Shown here in pieces: positions 1 through 8,474 of a stretch of 43,957 bases of DNA. Source of the DNA: JABWCQ01 sp964530625 (lineage in GTDB: Bacteria; Electryoneota; RPQS01); assembly GCA_964530625.1 (NCBI GenBank), contig CAZHAK010000022.1:1-43957 (forward strand), given 5' to 3'. The notes under the pieces were generated by a model. The model made no database searches, was not told where the DNA came from, and was given only the letters and a program-made list of their open reading frames with translations. How positions within the stretch are numbered: the first letter of the stretch is position 1; each line of letters begins with the position of its first letter. Both the position numbers and the translations under genes were made by a program.

Positions 1-1
1 C

Positions 2-838
2 GTCGAATTATTTGCGCAGGAAGCTGAAACGAAACTTAATCTCAGTGCAACAGTCTTGGAGGAAGCTGAGACGGACAATCGTAGTTTGACCTATTCTGAG
101 CTGCGTGGTCTGCTGGGTGCGTTTTTGTTTCAAGGCGACGACGTCAACAAGAAGGTCAGTGTGTTGTCCGGCGGGGAAAAGTCGCGGCTTGCTTTAGCCA
201 AACTACTCTTACGTCCAGCGAACTTTCTGATTCTGGACGAGCCGACGAATCACCTTGACATGGCGTCGCAAGATGTTTTGCTTGATGCCTTAAAGCATTA
301 TGGTGGGACTTTGTTGGTCGTGAGCCATGATCGGCATTTTTTAGATCGCTTGGTCGAGCGTGTGATAGAAATGGAAAACGGGAAAATGCGCGATTGGCCG
401 GGCACTCTCAGCGACTACTTGGCGAAGAAAGGTTTGGTTGATCAACCCGGAAGTGAGCAGCGTGGGGCGCGGCTCGATGTGGCTGCCTCTACAAATGCCG
501 ATTCGCGTACAAGGCAGAAGGACCTGAAGCGTCTCGAAGCAGAAATCCGGAATCGATACTCCGCGCAGACAAAGTCGCTGCGCGAGATTTGCGAAAAGTC
601 GGAAGCGCGAATTGCGCAGTTGGAAAGCCGACAGCTCAAGATTGAACAGCAATTGGCCGGGGAAACCTTTTATCAGGACCCTGATAAGTCGAGCAAAGTT
701 TTGGCCGAATATAAGGCCGTTCGGACCGAGTTGCCCAAGCTGTACGAACGGTGGCAAGAGGCGGAGCTTGAGTTAGGGAAGTTAGAAGTAGTTAAGAATA
801 AAGAACTTGAAAATGCGCGAGGCGTGGGAATCGCTTGA
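2..838 (+). CDS. ABC-F family ATPase, C-terminal part (5' end outside window)
   Basis: The frame is open from base 2, so the first TTG/ATG inside the window is not the start; the N-terminal ABC domain lies upstream. What remains is the second nucleotide-binding domain: signature LSGGEKSRLALAKLLL, Walker B FLILDEPTNHLD and switch histidine VVSHDRHFLD, followed by a charged C-terminal coiled-coil tail of about 100 residues. DEPTNHLD and the absence of membrane segments are typical of ABC-F proteins, soluble ATPases that act on the ribosome (translation factors or target-protection proteins). The C-terminal coiled coil resembles the Uup/YdiF type. The exact subfamily cannot be set without the N-terminal half and the interdomain linker. 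Its stop codon lies inside the -35 box of the next promoter. Confidence 0.9.
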   Translation, partial: VELFAQEAETKLNLSATVLEEAETDNRSLTYSELRGLLGAFLFQGDDVNKKVSVLSGGEKSRLALAKLLLRPANFLILDEPTNHLDMASQDVLLDALKHYGGTLLVVSHDRHFLDRLVERVIEMENGKMRDWPGTLSDYLAKKGLVDQPGSEQRGARLDVAASTNADSRTRQKDLKRLEAEIRNRYSAQTKSLREICEKSEARIAQLESRQLKIEQQLAGETFYQDPDKSSKVLAEYKAVRTELPKLYERWQEAELELGKLEVVKNKELENARGVGIA

Positions 839-863
839 CAATCCCCTGCAACGGTGCTATATT
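835..863 (+). promoter_or_regulatory. Sigma-70-type promoter for the arcC-sucCD-ndk series
   Basis: TTGACA at 835-840, a 17-bp spacer, then TATATT at 858-863, preceded by TG at 855-856 (extended -10). The predicted transcription start is near 870, giving a leader of about 30 nt before the ATG at 900. The stop codon TGA (836-838) of the ABC-F gene is embedded in the -35 box. Confidence 0.8.
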
Positions 864-899
864 AAGTATTTACCATAACTAACCCCAGAATTTACGGAC

Positions 900-1856
900 A
901 TGCCGGACGACTCCCGGGTAGCGGTAGTAGCCCTCGGCGGCAACGCCCTTTCATCGCCGGACGAGGCGGATACGATCACAAATCAGTTCGAGCATTCCCG
1001 TTGTGCTCTGCAAGGAGTTGCCGAGCTGATTCACCGTGGCTATAAGTTAGCAGTAAGTCACGGCAATGGCCCGCAAGTCGGAAACGCCTTACTCAGAGTG
1101 GAACTTGCGGCGGGACGCGCCCCTGTGCTTCCTTTGGGAATCATCGTAGCCGATACCGAAGGGGGAATAGGCTACATGATCGAGCAATGTTTGCAGAATG
1201 TTTTCTTGCGGCGCGGCTATGGCCATGTGGAAGTGGTTACAATCATCACGCAAGTGGTGGTTGATCCACAAGACCCGGCTCTGACGAACCCGACAAAATT
1301 TATAGGGCAGTTTTACTCAGAAGCTGAAGCTAAGCAGAAGACCGAAGAGCAGGGCTGGGTGGTTAAGCAGTCAGGGAGCCGCGGGTATCGCCGTGTTGTC
1401 GGGAGTCCGATGCCGCTGGGGATACTGAATCGCGCGGTTATCAGGCAACTCGTTCATAATGGCACCGTAGTGATTGCAACCGGTGGCGGTGGGATTCCGG
1501 TTTACCAACAAGCCGACGGCTGGTTGGAAGGCGTGGATGCAGTGATTGACAAAGATCGCGCCTCGGCGGTGCTGGCGCGGGAGATAGACGCTCAGGATTT
1601 GTTCATTGTGACGGCGACTCCTTTTGTGTCGCTTAACTACGGAACGCCTGAACAGCGGGATTTGCGCACGATAACGGTGAGTGAAGCGCAAACGTATCTT
1701 GATCAAGGACATTTTCCTGCGGGCAGTATGGGGCCGAAAATTGAGGCGGCCATCAAGTTTCTTCGCGAAGGCGGAGAGCGGGTCTTGATTTGTGATTTGG
1801 ATAAGTTCGTTGAAAGTCTTGACGGAAAATCCGGCACTTGGATTTTACCCGATTAG
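900..1856 (+). CDS. arcC: Carbamate kinase
   Basis: This 318-residue amino-acid-kinase fold protein matches carbamate kinase along its length: N-terminal VVALGGNAL, SHGNGPQVGN, the central ATGGGGIPV glycine loop and the ASAVLA/DKD segment near residues 215-225, ending at GTWILPD. The enzyme reversibly makes ATP and carbamate from carbamoyl phosphate and ADP in the cytoplasm. Length is normal (about 310). The usual arginine deiminase partners arcA and arcB are not nearby; the gene instead leads a series with sucC, sucD and ndk, starting about 30 nt after a strong promoter. A role in ATP formation, or in feeding carbamoyl phosphate to pyrimidine and arginine synthesis, is inference. ATG at 900 is the first start after the promoter and fits the family N-terminus. 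Confidence 0.93.
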   Translation: MPDDSRVAVVALGGNALSSPDEADTITNQFEHSRCALQGVAELIHRGYKLAVSHGNGPQVGNALLRVELAAGRAPVLPLGIIVADTEGGIGYMIEQCLQNVFLRRGYGHVEVVTIITQVVVDPQDPALTNPTKFIGQFYSEAEAKQKTEEQGWVVKQSGSRGYRRVVGSPMPLGILNRAVIRQLVHNGTVVIATGGGGIPVYQQADGWLEGVDAVIDKDRASAVLAREIDAQDLFIVTATPFVSLNYGTPEQRDLRTITVSEAQTYLDQGHFPAGSMGPKIEAAIKFLREGGERVLICDLDKFVESLDGKSGTWILPD

Positions 1857-1878
1857 TTGCAGAAGAAGAAAATTGTAA

Positions 1879-3051
1879 ATGAAAATTCACGAGTATCAAG
1901 CTAAGAAAATTCTTGCTGGATTCGGAGTTCCGGTTCCTCAAGGTTCGGCGGCAATGAGCGTCGAAGACGCGGTGAAAGCAGGATTGGCGCTGGGAAGTTT
2001 TCCGATTGTTGTTAAGGCGCAGATTCATGCAGGAGGTCGCGGAAAGGGCGGCGGCGTTAAACTGGCAAAAACTGAAGCGGAGTTAAGGACGTACGCATCG
2101 CAGATATTGGGAATGCAGTTAGTGACTCATCAGACCGGGCCGGTCGGGCAGAATGTTCGGCGGCTATTGATTGAGCAGGGAATGAAGATTGATCGCGAGT
2201 TCTATGCAAGTATTTTACTCGACCGAGCTCAATCGAGAGATGTGTTTATGGTGTCCATTGAGGGCGGCATGGACATTGAAGAAGTTGCCGCGAAGACACC
2301 TGAGAAGATTGTCAAGGTCACAATTAATCCCGCCTCGGGTTTTCAACCATTTCATGCGCGCAGATTGGCGTTTGCGTTGGGTTTGAGTGGCAAAGCATTT
2401 AAGTCGGCGGTGTCGTGTTTTACGAAACTCTACAAAGCTTATTGCGCATCAGATTGCAGCTTGCTCGAGATAAATCCGTTGATTCTTTCGGGCGACGAGA
2501 TAATCGCATTGGACGCAAAGGTCACTTTCGATGATAACGCGCTCTACCGCCATCCGGACTTCGTGGAGCTGCGGGATTTGTCAGAGGAAGATCCTGCTGA
2601 AATCGAGGCTTCTAAATCGGGATTGAATTTCATCAAACTTGATGGAAACATCGGGTGCATGGTGAACGGCGCGGGTTTGGCGATGGCCACCATGGACATT
2701 ATTAAGCTACACGGGGGAGAGCCTGCGAACTTCTTAGATGTCGGCGGCGGAGCGAATGCGCAAACAGTGTCTGCGGCATTTAAGATAATTTTGGGTGACC
2801 AAAACGTCAAAGCGATCCTTATTAATATTTTTGGTGGAATCGTTCGCTGTGATCGAGTTGCTGCAGGAGTGATTGAGGCAGCCAAGGCGGAGCGTGTTCA
2901 AGTCCCTGTGATTGTCAGACTTGAAGGAAACAACGCCGAACTTGCAATCAAGATGCTGAAGGAGTCTGGATTGAATCTATTGACCGCGACGGATTTGACG
3001 AACGCGGCAACACAAGCTTGCGCCGCCGTGAAAGGGGATATAGCGTTATGA
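1879..3051 (+). CDS. sucC: Succinate-CoA ligase (ADP-forming), beta subunit
   Basis: Begins MKIHEYQAKKILAGFGVPVP, the hallmark N-terminus of the family, and is 390 residues long against a usual 386-390. An ATP-grasp domain fills roughly residues 1-230 (VVKAQIHAGGRGKGGGVK binds nucleotide) and a CoA-ligase domain follows (MVNGAGLAMATMDIIK; FLDVGGGA; ILINIFGGIVRCD). With SucD it interconverts succinyl-CoA and succinate in the citric acid cycle, coupled to ADP or GDP phosphorylation. It lies 22 bp after arcC and overlaps sucD by 4 bp (ATGA), so translation is probably coupled. ATG start; a purine-rich AGAAGAAG lies about 10 nt upstream. Confidence 0.97.
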   Translation: MKIHEYQAKKILAGFGVPVPQGSAAMSVEDAVKAGLALGSFPIVVKAQIHAGGRGKGGGVKLAKTEAELRTYASQILGMQLVTHQTGPVGQNVRRLLIEQGMKIDREFYASILLDRAQSRDVFMVSIEGGMDIEEVAAKTPEKIVKVTINPASGFQPFHARRLAFALGLSGKAFKSAVSCFTKLYKAYCASDCSLLEINPLILSGDEIIALDAKVTFDDNALYRHPDFVELRDLSEEDPAEIEASKSGLNFIKLDGNIGCMVNGAGLAMATMDIIKLHGGEPANFLDVGGGANAQTVSAAFKIILGDQNVKAILINIFGGIVRCDRVAAGVIEAAKAERVQVPVIVRLEGNNAELAIKMLKESGLNLLTATDLTNAATQACAAVKGDIAL

Positions 3052-3923
3052 GCATTCTCCTAAACAAGAATACGAAGATTGTTGTCCAAGGTATTACTGG
3101 CTCGGAAGGGTCCTTTCATACTCAGCAGATGCTGGAGTACAAGACCAACATTGTGGCAGGGGTTACACCGGGCAAAGGCGGGACGATGGTGCAAGAAACC
3201 GTTCCCGTGTTTAACACGGTGCGCGACGCGGTTGAAAGGACCAGTGCGAACGCATCCATCATTTTTGTGCCGCCGCCGTTTGCCGCAGATGCCGTGCTTG
3301 AGGCGATCGATGCCGGACTTGAGTTAATCATCGCGATAACGGAAGGTGTGCCAGTACGAGACATGGTGACTGTTAAGCACGCACTTGCAGGCACAAAGAC
3401 CCGTCTGATCGGACCGAATTGTCCTGGTGTGATAACACCCGGCATAGGGAAGATGGGAATTATGCCGGCATTTATTCATATGCCGGGGAAATGTGGTTTA
3501 ATCAGCCGCAGCGGAACGTTGACCTATGAGGCTGTAAAGCAATTGACGGATCGTAAGATCGGTCAATCTACTTGCGTCGGTATCGGCGGTGATCCTATTC
3601 CGGGAACGAATTTCCTGGCCGCGCTGAAGCTGTTTAACGCAGACCCGGATACGAATGCCGTCGTTATGATAGGAGAGATCGGTGGATCAGCAGAAGAAGA
3701 AGCTGCGGAATATATTCAAAGCGACTTCAAGAAACCCGTGGTTGGTTTTATTGCCGGACAAACTGCTCCTCCCGGTCGTCGTATGGGGCACGCTGGAGCG
3801 ATCATAGCGGGTGGGAAAGGCACGGCTAAGGAGAAAGTTACCGCGATGGAGCGCGCAGGAATCCGAGTATCGCATTCGCCTGCGGACATTGGCGCCACGA
3901 TGGCAGAGTTATTAGCAACTTAA
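3048..3923 (+). CDS. sucD: Succinate-CoA ligase, alpha subunit
   Basis: A 291-residue protein with the CoA-binding Rossmann domain at the N-terminus (VVQGITGSEGSFHTQ, GVTPGKGG) and the ligase domain behind it. The active-site histidine that carries phosphate is His248 in MGHAGAIIAGGKGTA, close to His246 of E. coli SucD. An in-frame TTG at 3018 would extend it by ten residues of poor similarity. The ATG at 3048, overlapping the sucC stop as ATGA, gives the family N-terminus MSILLNKNTKIVVQG and is chosen. The cytoplasmic complex with SucC makes ATP or GTP by substrate-level phosphorylation; ndk directly downstream can interconvert the nucleotides. Confidence 0.97.
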   Translation: MSILLNKNTKIVVQGITGSEGSFHTQQMLEYKTNIVAGVTPGKGGTMVQETVPVFNTVRDAVERTSANASIIFVPPPFAADAVLEAIDAGLELIIAITEGVPVRDMVTVKHALAGTKTRLIGPNCPGVITPGIGKMGIMPAFIHMPGKCGLISRSGTLTYEAVKQLTDRKIGQSTCVGIGGDPIPGTNFLAALKLFNADPDTNAVVMIGEIGGSAEEEAAEYIQSDFKKPVVGFIAGQTAPPGRRMGHAGAIIAGGKGTAKEKVTAMERAGIRVSHSPADIGATMAELLAT

Positions 3924-3941
3924 TCGCATAGACAAGGAACG

Positions 3942-4340
3942 ATGGAAAAGACTTTAATGATTATTAAGCCCGACGCCGTGGCCGCAAAGCGCATCGGTGA
4001 TATCGTGGCTCGTGTAGAAAAAGAAGGATTTCTTGTGACGGGTTTGCGCTATGTTCATTTGACAAAGGAGCAAGCCGGAAGCTTTTACGCAGTTCATAAA
4101 GAGCGTCCGTTTTATAGCGACTTGGTAAGCTATATGACCAGTGGACCTGTAGTCGTTGGCCGTTTGGAGCGCGATAATGCGGTCGAGCATTGGCGCAAAG
4201 TCATCGGCGCAACCGATCCGAAGAAAGCCGACTCTGGCACGATCCGCGCACTATATGGCACAGGAATCGAAGCAAATGCCGTGCACGGATCGGACTCTCC
4301 TGAAAACGGCGTTATAGAGACGGATTTCTTTTTTAAGTAG
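3942..4340 (+). CDS. ndk: Nucleoside diphosphate kinase
   Basis: A 132-residue protein beginning MEKTLMIIKPDAV, with the active-site segment NAVHGSDS in which His115 becomes phosphorylated; length is normal to slightly short (140 typical). It equilibrates the gamma phosphate among NTPs and dNTPs. A Shine-Dalgarno-like AAGGA sits about 5 nt before ATG 3942. It follows sucD by 18 bp, a sensible pairing because GTP made by succinate-CoA ligase can be converted to ATP. The C-terminal FFFK tail matches other short bacterial enzymes. Nothing unusual. Confidence 0.96.
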   Translation: MEKTLMIIKPDAVAAKRIGDIVARVEKEGFLVTGLRYVHLTKEQAGSFYAVHKERPFYSDLVSYMTSGPVVVGRLERDNAVEHWRKVIGATDPKKADSGTIRALYGTGIEANAVHGSDSPENGVIETDFFFK

Positions 4341-4346
4341 AGAGTC

Positions 4347-5111
4347 ATGGAGTTTTCTCCGGCGACTCGTGACGGAAGACTGAATACGGTTTTTGCCTCA
4401 CCTGGATGGTTGTTGCTCTGTGCGCTCGTGTATTTCGCCTGTGTCACAGCCAGTAACAGTTGGAGTGACATCTTACTTCTGACTGTTTTGCTCGGCTTAG
4501 GCAGTCTCTTACTAAAGGTGAAACCTGCGGTTTATCTGCGGGCTGTTAAGTCATCGTGGAGTTTGATCGTCTTTGCCGTGGTCTTTCACCTTGCCTTCAG
4601 CTTCTGGTTTCCAAGTGAGCAGGGACAACGCCTTGTTCCTGCGCTCTGGCACACGTCATTTTTTGTCAGTCGCCTACTGCTGCTAATTGGTATGACCTTC
4701 GTGCTTTTGCGGGTCTTCACTCCGGCAGAGTATGCGGAGTCAGTCGCATCTCGGCTTACGCTTGTGCTTGGCAAGCGAACGGCGGGACATGCGAGCCACA
4801 TCGTAATGATGTCATTTTCCATGCTTCCGCAAATTCAAGAACACATGTCTCAACGGAAACTCGCCAGAAAGCTGCGCGGAATTTCCGCAGCAAGTGGTAT
4901 CGGCGGCAGACTCGAGTATGCGCGATCAGAACTGAGCGCTGCGCTTCACTACGCACTTGATTATTCGAATGTGCTGGCTATTGTACTTTGGTCTCGCGGT
5001 TTCGAATCGACTCGCGCACTTCACTTGACAAAACGGCACAAAATGAGGTCAGCTTGGATCGTCGCGGCAATCGGCTTTTGCATACTTTGTCTGACCACCC
5101 TATTGCCGTAG
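4347..5111 (+). CDS. EcfT/CbiQ-like energy-coupling factor transmembrane protein
   Basis: A 254-residue membrane protein with about five hydrophobic segments (roughly residues 23-40, 45-58, 73-90, 105-125 and 233-252). The cytoplasmic region before the last segment carries LARKLRGI and ALDYSNVLAIVLWSRGFES, resembling the paired Arg-Gly (ARG-type) motifs by which EcfT/CbiQ couples to the two ABC ATPases of vitamin and metal ECF transporters. In Firmicutes ecfT often sits directly before truA, as here, which supports the call. No EcfA ATPase or S component occurs in the window, so the substrate is unknown and similarity is moderate. It starts 6 bp after ndk and its end overlaps truA. Confidence 0.65.
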   Translation: MEFSPATRDGRLNTVFASPGWLLLCALVYFACVTASNSWSDILLLTVLLGLGSLLLKVKPAVYLRAVKSSWSLIVFAVVFHLAFSFWFPSEQGQRLVPALWHTSFFVSRLLLLIGMTFVLLRVFTPAEYAESVASRLTLVLGKRTAGHASHIVMMSFSMLPQIQEHMSQRKLARKLRGISAASGIGGRLEYARSELSAALHYALDYSNVLAIVLWSRGFESTRALHLTKRHKMRSAWIVAAIGFCILCLTTLLP

Positions 5112-5887
5112 CCGATAAGCTGGTCCACTCCGGTAAGCGCTATCGCTACCGTCTGGATTTTCAATATGACGGCACAAACTTTCATGGAATGCAATGGCAG
5201 CCGGAGCGTCGCACCGTCCAGCGTTGTCTCGAAGACGCTTTGGGGCCGCTTTTTGAAACAAAGGTTCGCGTGATCCCCTCAAGTAGAACGGATGCAGGAG
5301 TTCACGCATCGCAGCAGGTGGCTCACATTGACGTGCCTGTAGAGCGGCCCTTAAATTCGATCGTGCGAGCAGTAAACGTCAGGCTACCCGAAGACATAAG
5401 AATCTGCTCCGCAAAAGCCGTGGATCACAATTTTCATGCGAGATTTTCCGCAAAGTGGCGAGGATACCGCTATAGAATCTCGCGAAAACCGCAAGCCATT
5501 GGCAGGCAATATGTTTGGCAATACCATCAGCCGCTTGATTATGACAAACTTGTCTCGCTAACGGAGTCGGTGCTTGGCACACACAGTTTCGCGGCGTTTT
5601 CTCACGATAGTCCTGTAGAGCGCCATGACTACGAATGCACTGTGTTTCGATCCGAGTGGCAGCAGGATGGGGATCGTTTGATCTACTCCATCGACGCGAG
5701 CAGATTTGTTCACGGAATGGTTCGCATGCTCGTGGGATCCATGGTAGATTATGCTTGCGACCGTCGCAGCGGACGCACCTTATCAGAAATTCTTGAATCC
5801 GGGGACAATCGCAATGCCGGAACAAAAGCACCTGCCTGCGGACTGACATTGGAAACTGTTGGCTACGCTACGTGGCCTAATCCTTAG
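5054..5887 (+). CDS. truA: tRNA pseudouridine(38-40) synthase
   Basis: The core is typical TruA: YDGTNFHGMQWQP near the N-terminus, the catalytic loop SSRTDAGVHAS (Asp80 with the start used here) and the C-terminal FVHGMVRMLVGSM segment. It isomerises uridines 38-40 in the tRNA anticodon arm. No ATG lies before the conserved core. The TTG at 5054 is preceded by GAGG (5045-5048) at a 5-nt spacing, so I use it, giving 277 residues and a 58-bp overlap with the EcfT-like gene. An upstream TTG (4988) and downstream TTGs (5078, 5087) are possible but have no ribosome site. The start is therefore less certain than the gene. Confidence 0.9.
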   Translation: MDRRGNRLLHTLSDHPIAVADKLVHSGKRYRYRLDFQYDGTNFHGMQWQPERRTVQRCLEDALGPLFETKVRVIPSSRTDAGVHASQQVAHIDVPVERPLNSIVRAVNVRLPEDIRICSAKAVDHNFHARFSAKWRGYRYRISRKPQAIGRQYVWQYHQPLDYDKLVSLTESVLGTHSFAAFSHDSPVERHDYECTVFRSEWQQDGDRLIYSIDASRFVHGMVRMLVGSMVDYACDRRSGRTLSEILESGDNRNAGTKAPACGLTLETVGYATWPNP

Positions 5888-5908
5888 CTGACTGAGCCTG
5901 ATTCGAAA

Positions 5909-7168
5909 TTGAGTAAGTTTTTACAATTTTTCATAATTGGATTGATTGCGGGTGGATTTGTTTTCTGGGCAGTCCAGAGGGATACAGCACACCGGCAAGA
6001 GGTGCGTCAGCTAATGGAGCGTGTTGATTCAATGCAATGGGCGATGTCCGACCGCTCTATTTCTCGCTCAATTGGGCACGACGACGAACCAGAAGCACTT
6101 CCTGAAATGCAGGACCAAGTTTATCATTCGCGCGAGAATGCATTAACTAGAGCGATCGCGCGCACGTCGAACGCCGTGGTTGGAATCAGTGTGGAAAAGG
6201 TCACAGAGGTAAAGAATCCATTTGTCCCGCGAGACCCGTTGTTTAGGATGTTTCTGGACGAGCGGTTCTGGCCTCGTACGGTGCGTAAGCAGGCTTCCGG
6301 ATTGGGGTCAGGATTTTTAGTCACGTCTGACGGCTACATTGTAACTAATGAACACGTCGTGCGCGACGCGACTTCCATCACTGTGACTACGACAGCGGGG
6401 AATAAGTATGAGGCGAAGATCATCGGCACGGATGAGCTGCTCGATATGGCGCTCATTAAAATCGAGGCCGCAAACCTGCCTTTTATTGAGTGGGCCAATA
6501 GCGATGCAGCGATTGTGGGTGAGTGGGTTGTTGCAATTGGAAATCCGTACGGTTTGTTTGACGTAAACGATCAACCTTCTGTCGCGGTCGGAGTCATATC
6601 TGCTTTAAACAGAGATTTTGAGCGCGACTCTGACGGACGACTGTACACGGATATGATTCAGACGGACGCTGCGATCAATCGCGGAAACTCAGGTGGTCCG
6701 TTGGTTGACGCTGAGGGCAGAGCCGTCGGGATGAATACGCTGATCTTCACCGAGACAGGCGGATCAGTAGGTATCGGGTTCGCTATCCCGTCCAATCGAA
6801 TAATCAACGCGATCGATGATTTAGTCAAAGGCGGAGTTGACCGCAACTATTGGTTGGGGATTCGCGCGAATGATTTGCGTGGCATGATGTGGAAGATGCT
6901 CGAGCTTGACGAGAATCGTGGGGCAGTTGTCACCGGTGTAGATCCGGGCAGTCCTGCGGAACGCGCAGACATTCAAGTTGAAGATGTTATTTTGAAAATT
7001 AATGACAGGGTCATCACCCGCTCGCAGGATGCGAAGGATTTTGTGAACAACACGGATCTTCGGGTCGGCGACAAGTTGACGTTTCAGGTGAGCCGCCGTG
7101 GACAAGTCCTGACGAAACAGGTTGAATTGATTCCTATTCCAAAATCACGTTCCTATAATCCCGGATGA
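5909..7168 (+). CDS. htrA: HtrA/DegP-type trypsin-like serine protease with one PDZ domain
   Basis: A 419-residue protein anchored by one N-terminal membrane helix (residues about 4-22). A linker follows, then the protease domain (about 75-290) with the triad His149 (TNEHVV), Asp179 (LLDMALIKI) and Ser261 (NRGNSGGPL), then one PDZ domain (about 310-405) with GSPAERADIQVEDVILKIN. It should degrade or refold damaged envelope proteins in the periplasm; one PDZ and an N-terminal anchor resemble DegS more than the two-PDZ DegP. Whether it is a regulatory or housekeeping protease cannot be told. The start is TTG 5909: the frame upstream gives no ATG and the membrane anchor begins immediately. Its stop overlaps purB by 4 bp. 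Confidence 0.92.
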   Translation: MSKFLQFFIIGLIAGGFVFWAVQRDTAHRQEVRQLMERVDSMQWAMSDRSISRSIGHDDEPEALPEMQDQVYHSRENALTRAIARTSNAVVGISVEKVTEVKNPFVPRDPLFRMFLDERFWPRTVRKQASGLGSGFLVTSDGYIVTNEHVVRDATSITVTTTAGNKYEAKIIGTDELLDMALIKIEAANLPFIEWANSDAAIVGEWVVAIGNPYGLFDVNDQPSVAVGVISALNRDFERDSDGRLYTDMIQTDAAINRGNSGGPLVDAEGRAVGMNTLIFTETGGSVGIGFAIPSNRIINAIDDLVKGGVDRNYWLGIRANDLRGMMWKMLELDENRGAVVTGVDPGSPAERADIQVEDVILKINDRVITRSQDAKDFVNNTDLRVGDKLTFQVSRRGQVLTKQVELIPIPKSRSYNPG

Positions 7169-8463
7169 TCGCACGCTATTCAAGAGAGCCTATGGCCTCG
7201 CTATGGACGGAGGAGTCTCGTTATGCAAGCTGGCTTCGAGTCGAGCTTGCGGCTTTGCGTGCACGTGCGGAGCGTGGCGAGATCGAACAGAGTATCGTTG
7301 ATCAAATTGAATTGTCCGCAAAGTTTACATTGGCCGAGATTCACGACGTCGAAGCGGAAGTTCATCATGACGTGATCGCTTTCTTAACTGTGGTCGCGCG
7401 TTATATTGGTGCGAACTCGAGATTTGTACATTTAGGTTTGACGTCATCTGACGTCGTGGATACGGCATTCGCGCTGCAAATTCAGCACGCGGGAGTGCTT
7501 TTACTTGAGGATATGGAAGCGCTGCAAATTGTTCTGCGCCGCAGAGCAGTTGAATTCCGCAGAACGCCTTCCGTTGGCCGAACGCATGGCATTCATGCTG
7601 AACCTACGGTCTTTGGGTTAAAATTTGCACTCTGGGCGGATGAGTTTACTCGGCACGTAACGCGCATGAATGAGACGCTGTCGCGCGTCATCGTTGGAAA
7701 GCTCTCTGGAGCCGTTGGCAACTATGGGCATACTGATCCTGACCTTGAAATGCGAGTGATGGAGCAACTGGGAATTGGCGTCGCACCTATATCGACACAG
7801 GTTTTGAGCCGCGACTTGCACGCAGAGTTTTTAAATCTTTGCGCGTTGATTGCCGGGACAGTTGAGAAGATCGCCGTGGAGATTCGTCATCTGCAGCGGA
7901 CAGAAGTTAGCGAAGCGTTTGAACCATTTGGCAAAAAGCAAAAGGGATCGTCGGCCATGCCGCACAAACGGAACCCGATCCTATGTGAACGAATGACGGG
8001 CATGGCGCGCATGATTAGAGGCTACGCATTGGTCGGACTTGAAAACATCGCTTTGTGGCATGAGCGCGATATCTCACATTCATCAACTGAACGAGTCGTG
8101 TTTCCGGACGCGTGTATCGCACTTGACTATATGCTTCATTTACTGCTCAAAGTGATGGACGGACTCGAAGTGGACGTAAAGCAGCTCTCACGCACACTTA
8201 ACATGACTCAAGGCGCCTTGGCATCTGAAAGGGTGCTGCACGCCTTGATTGAAAAAGGCTGGCTTCGTGAAGACGCCTATGCTGTCGTTCAGAAATCCGC
8301 ACGTGCGGCGATTATGGAGCGTCGTCCGATGGCTGATTTGTTGAAGGACGACGACTTGGTTATGAAAGCGCTTACCGTCGAAGAGGTAGACCGATTGGTT
8401 ACACTTGAACCGGACTACAACAGCTCCGACGAAATTCTCCGGCGACTCGGAATTGTGGAGTAA
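7165..8463 (+). CDS. purB: Adenylosuccinate lyase
   Basis: A 432-residue fumarase/aspartase-superfamily enzyme with the signature loop GSSAMPHKRNPI. The THGIHAEPTVFG and HLGLTSSDVVDTAFALQ segments carry active-site His and Thr/Ser residues. It removes fumarate at two steps: SAICAR to AICAR in purine synthesis, and adenylosuccinate to AMP. Length is normal for the bacterial type (about 430). The start ATG at 7165 overlaps the protease stop as ATGA, and the N-terminus MIARYSREPMASLWTEE fits the family. purC follows 11 bp later; purS and purQ follow after two phospholipid genes. Confidence 0.97.
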   Translation: MIARYSREPMASLWTEESRYASWLRVELAALRARAERGEIEQSIVDQIELSAKFTLAEIHDVEAEVHHDVIAFLTVVARYIGANSRFVHLGLTSSDVVDTAFALQIQHAGVLLLEDMEALQIVLRRRAVEFRRTPSVGRTHGIHAEPTVFGLKFALWADEFTRHVTRMNETLSRVIVGKLSGAVGNYGHTDPDLEMRVMEQLGIGVAPISTQVLSRDLHAEFLNLCALIAGTVEKIAVEIRHLQRTEVSEAFEPFGKKQKGSSAMPHKRNPILCERMTGMARMIRGYALVGLENIALWHERDISHSSTERVVFPDACIALDYMLHLLLKVMDGLEVDVKQLSRTLNMTQGALASERVLHALIEKGWLREDAYAVVQKSARAAIMERRPMADLLKDDDLVMKALTVEEVDRLVTLEPDYNSSDEILRRLGIVE

Positions 8464-8474
8464 AAGAGACACTG

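Noticed and set aside
3018..3047. Upstream TTG extension of sucD
   Set aside because: The extra ten residues are not like the family; ATG 3048 overlaps the sucC stop and gives the standard N-terminus.
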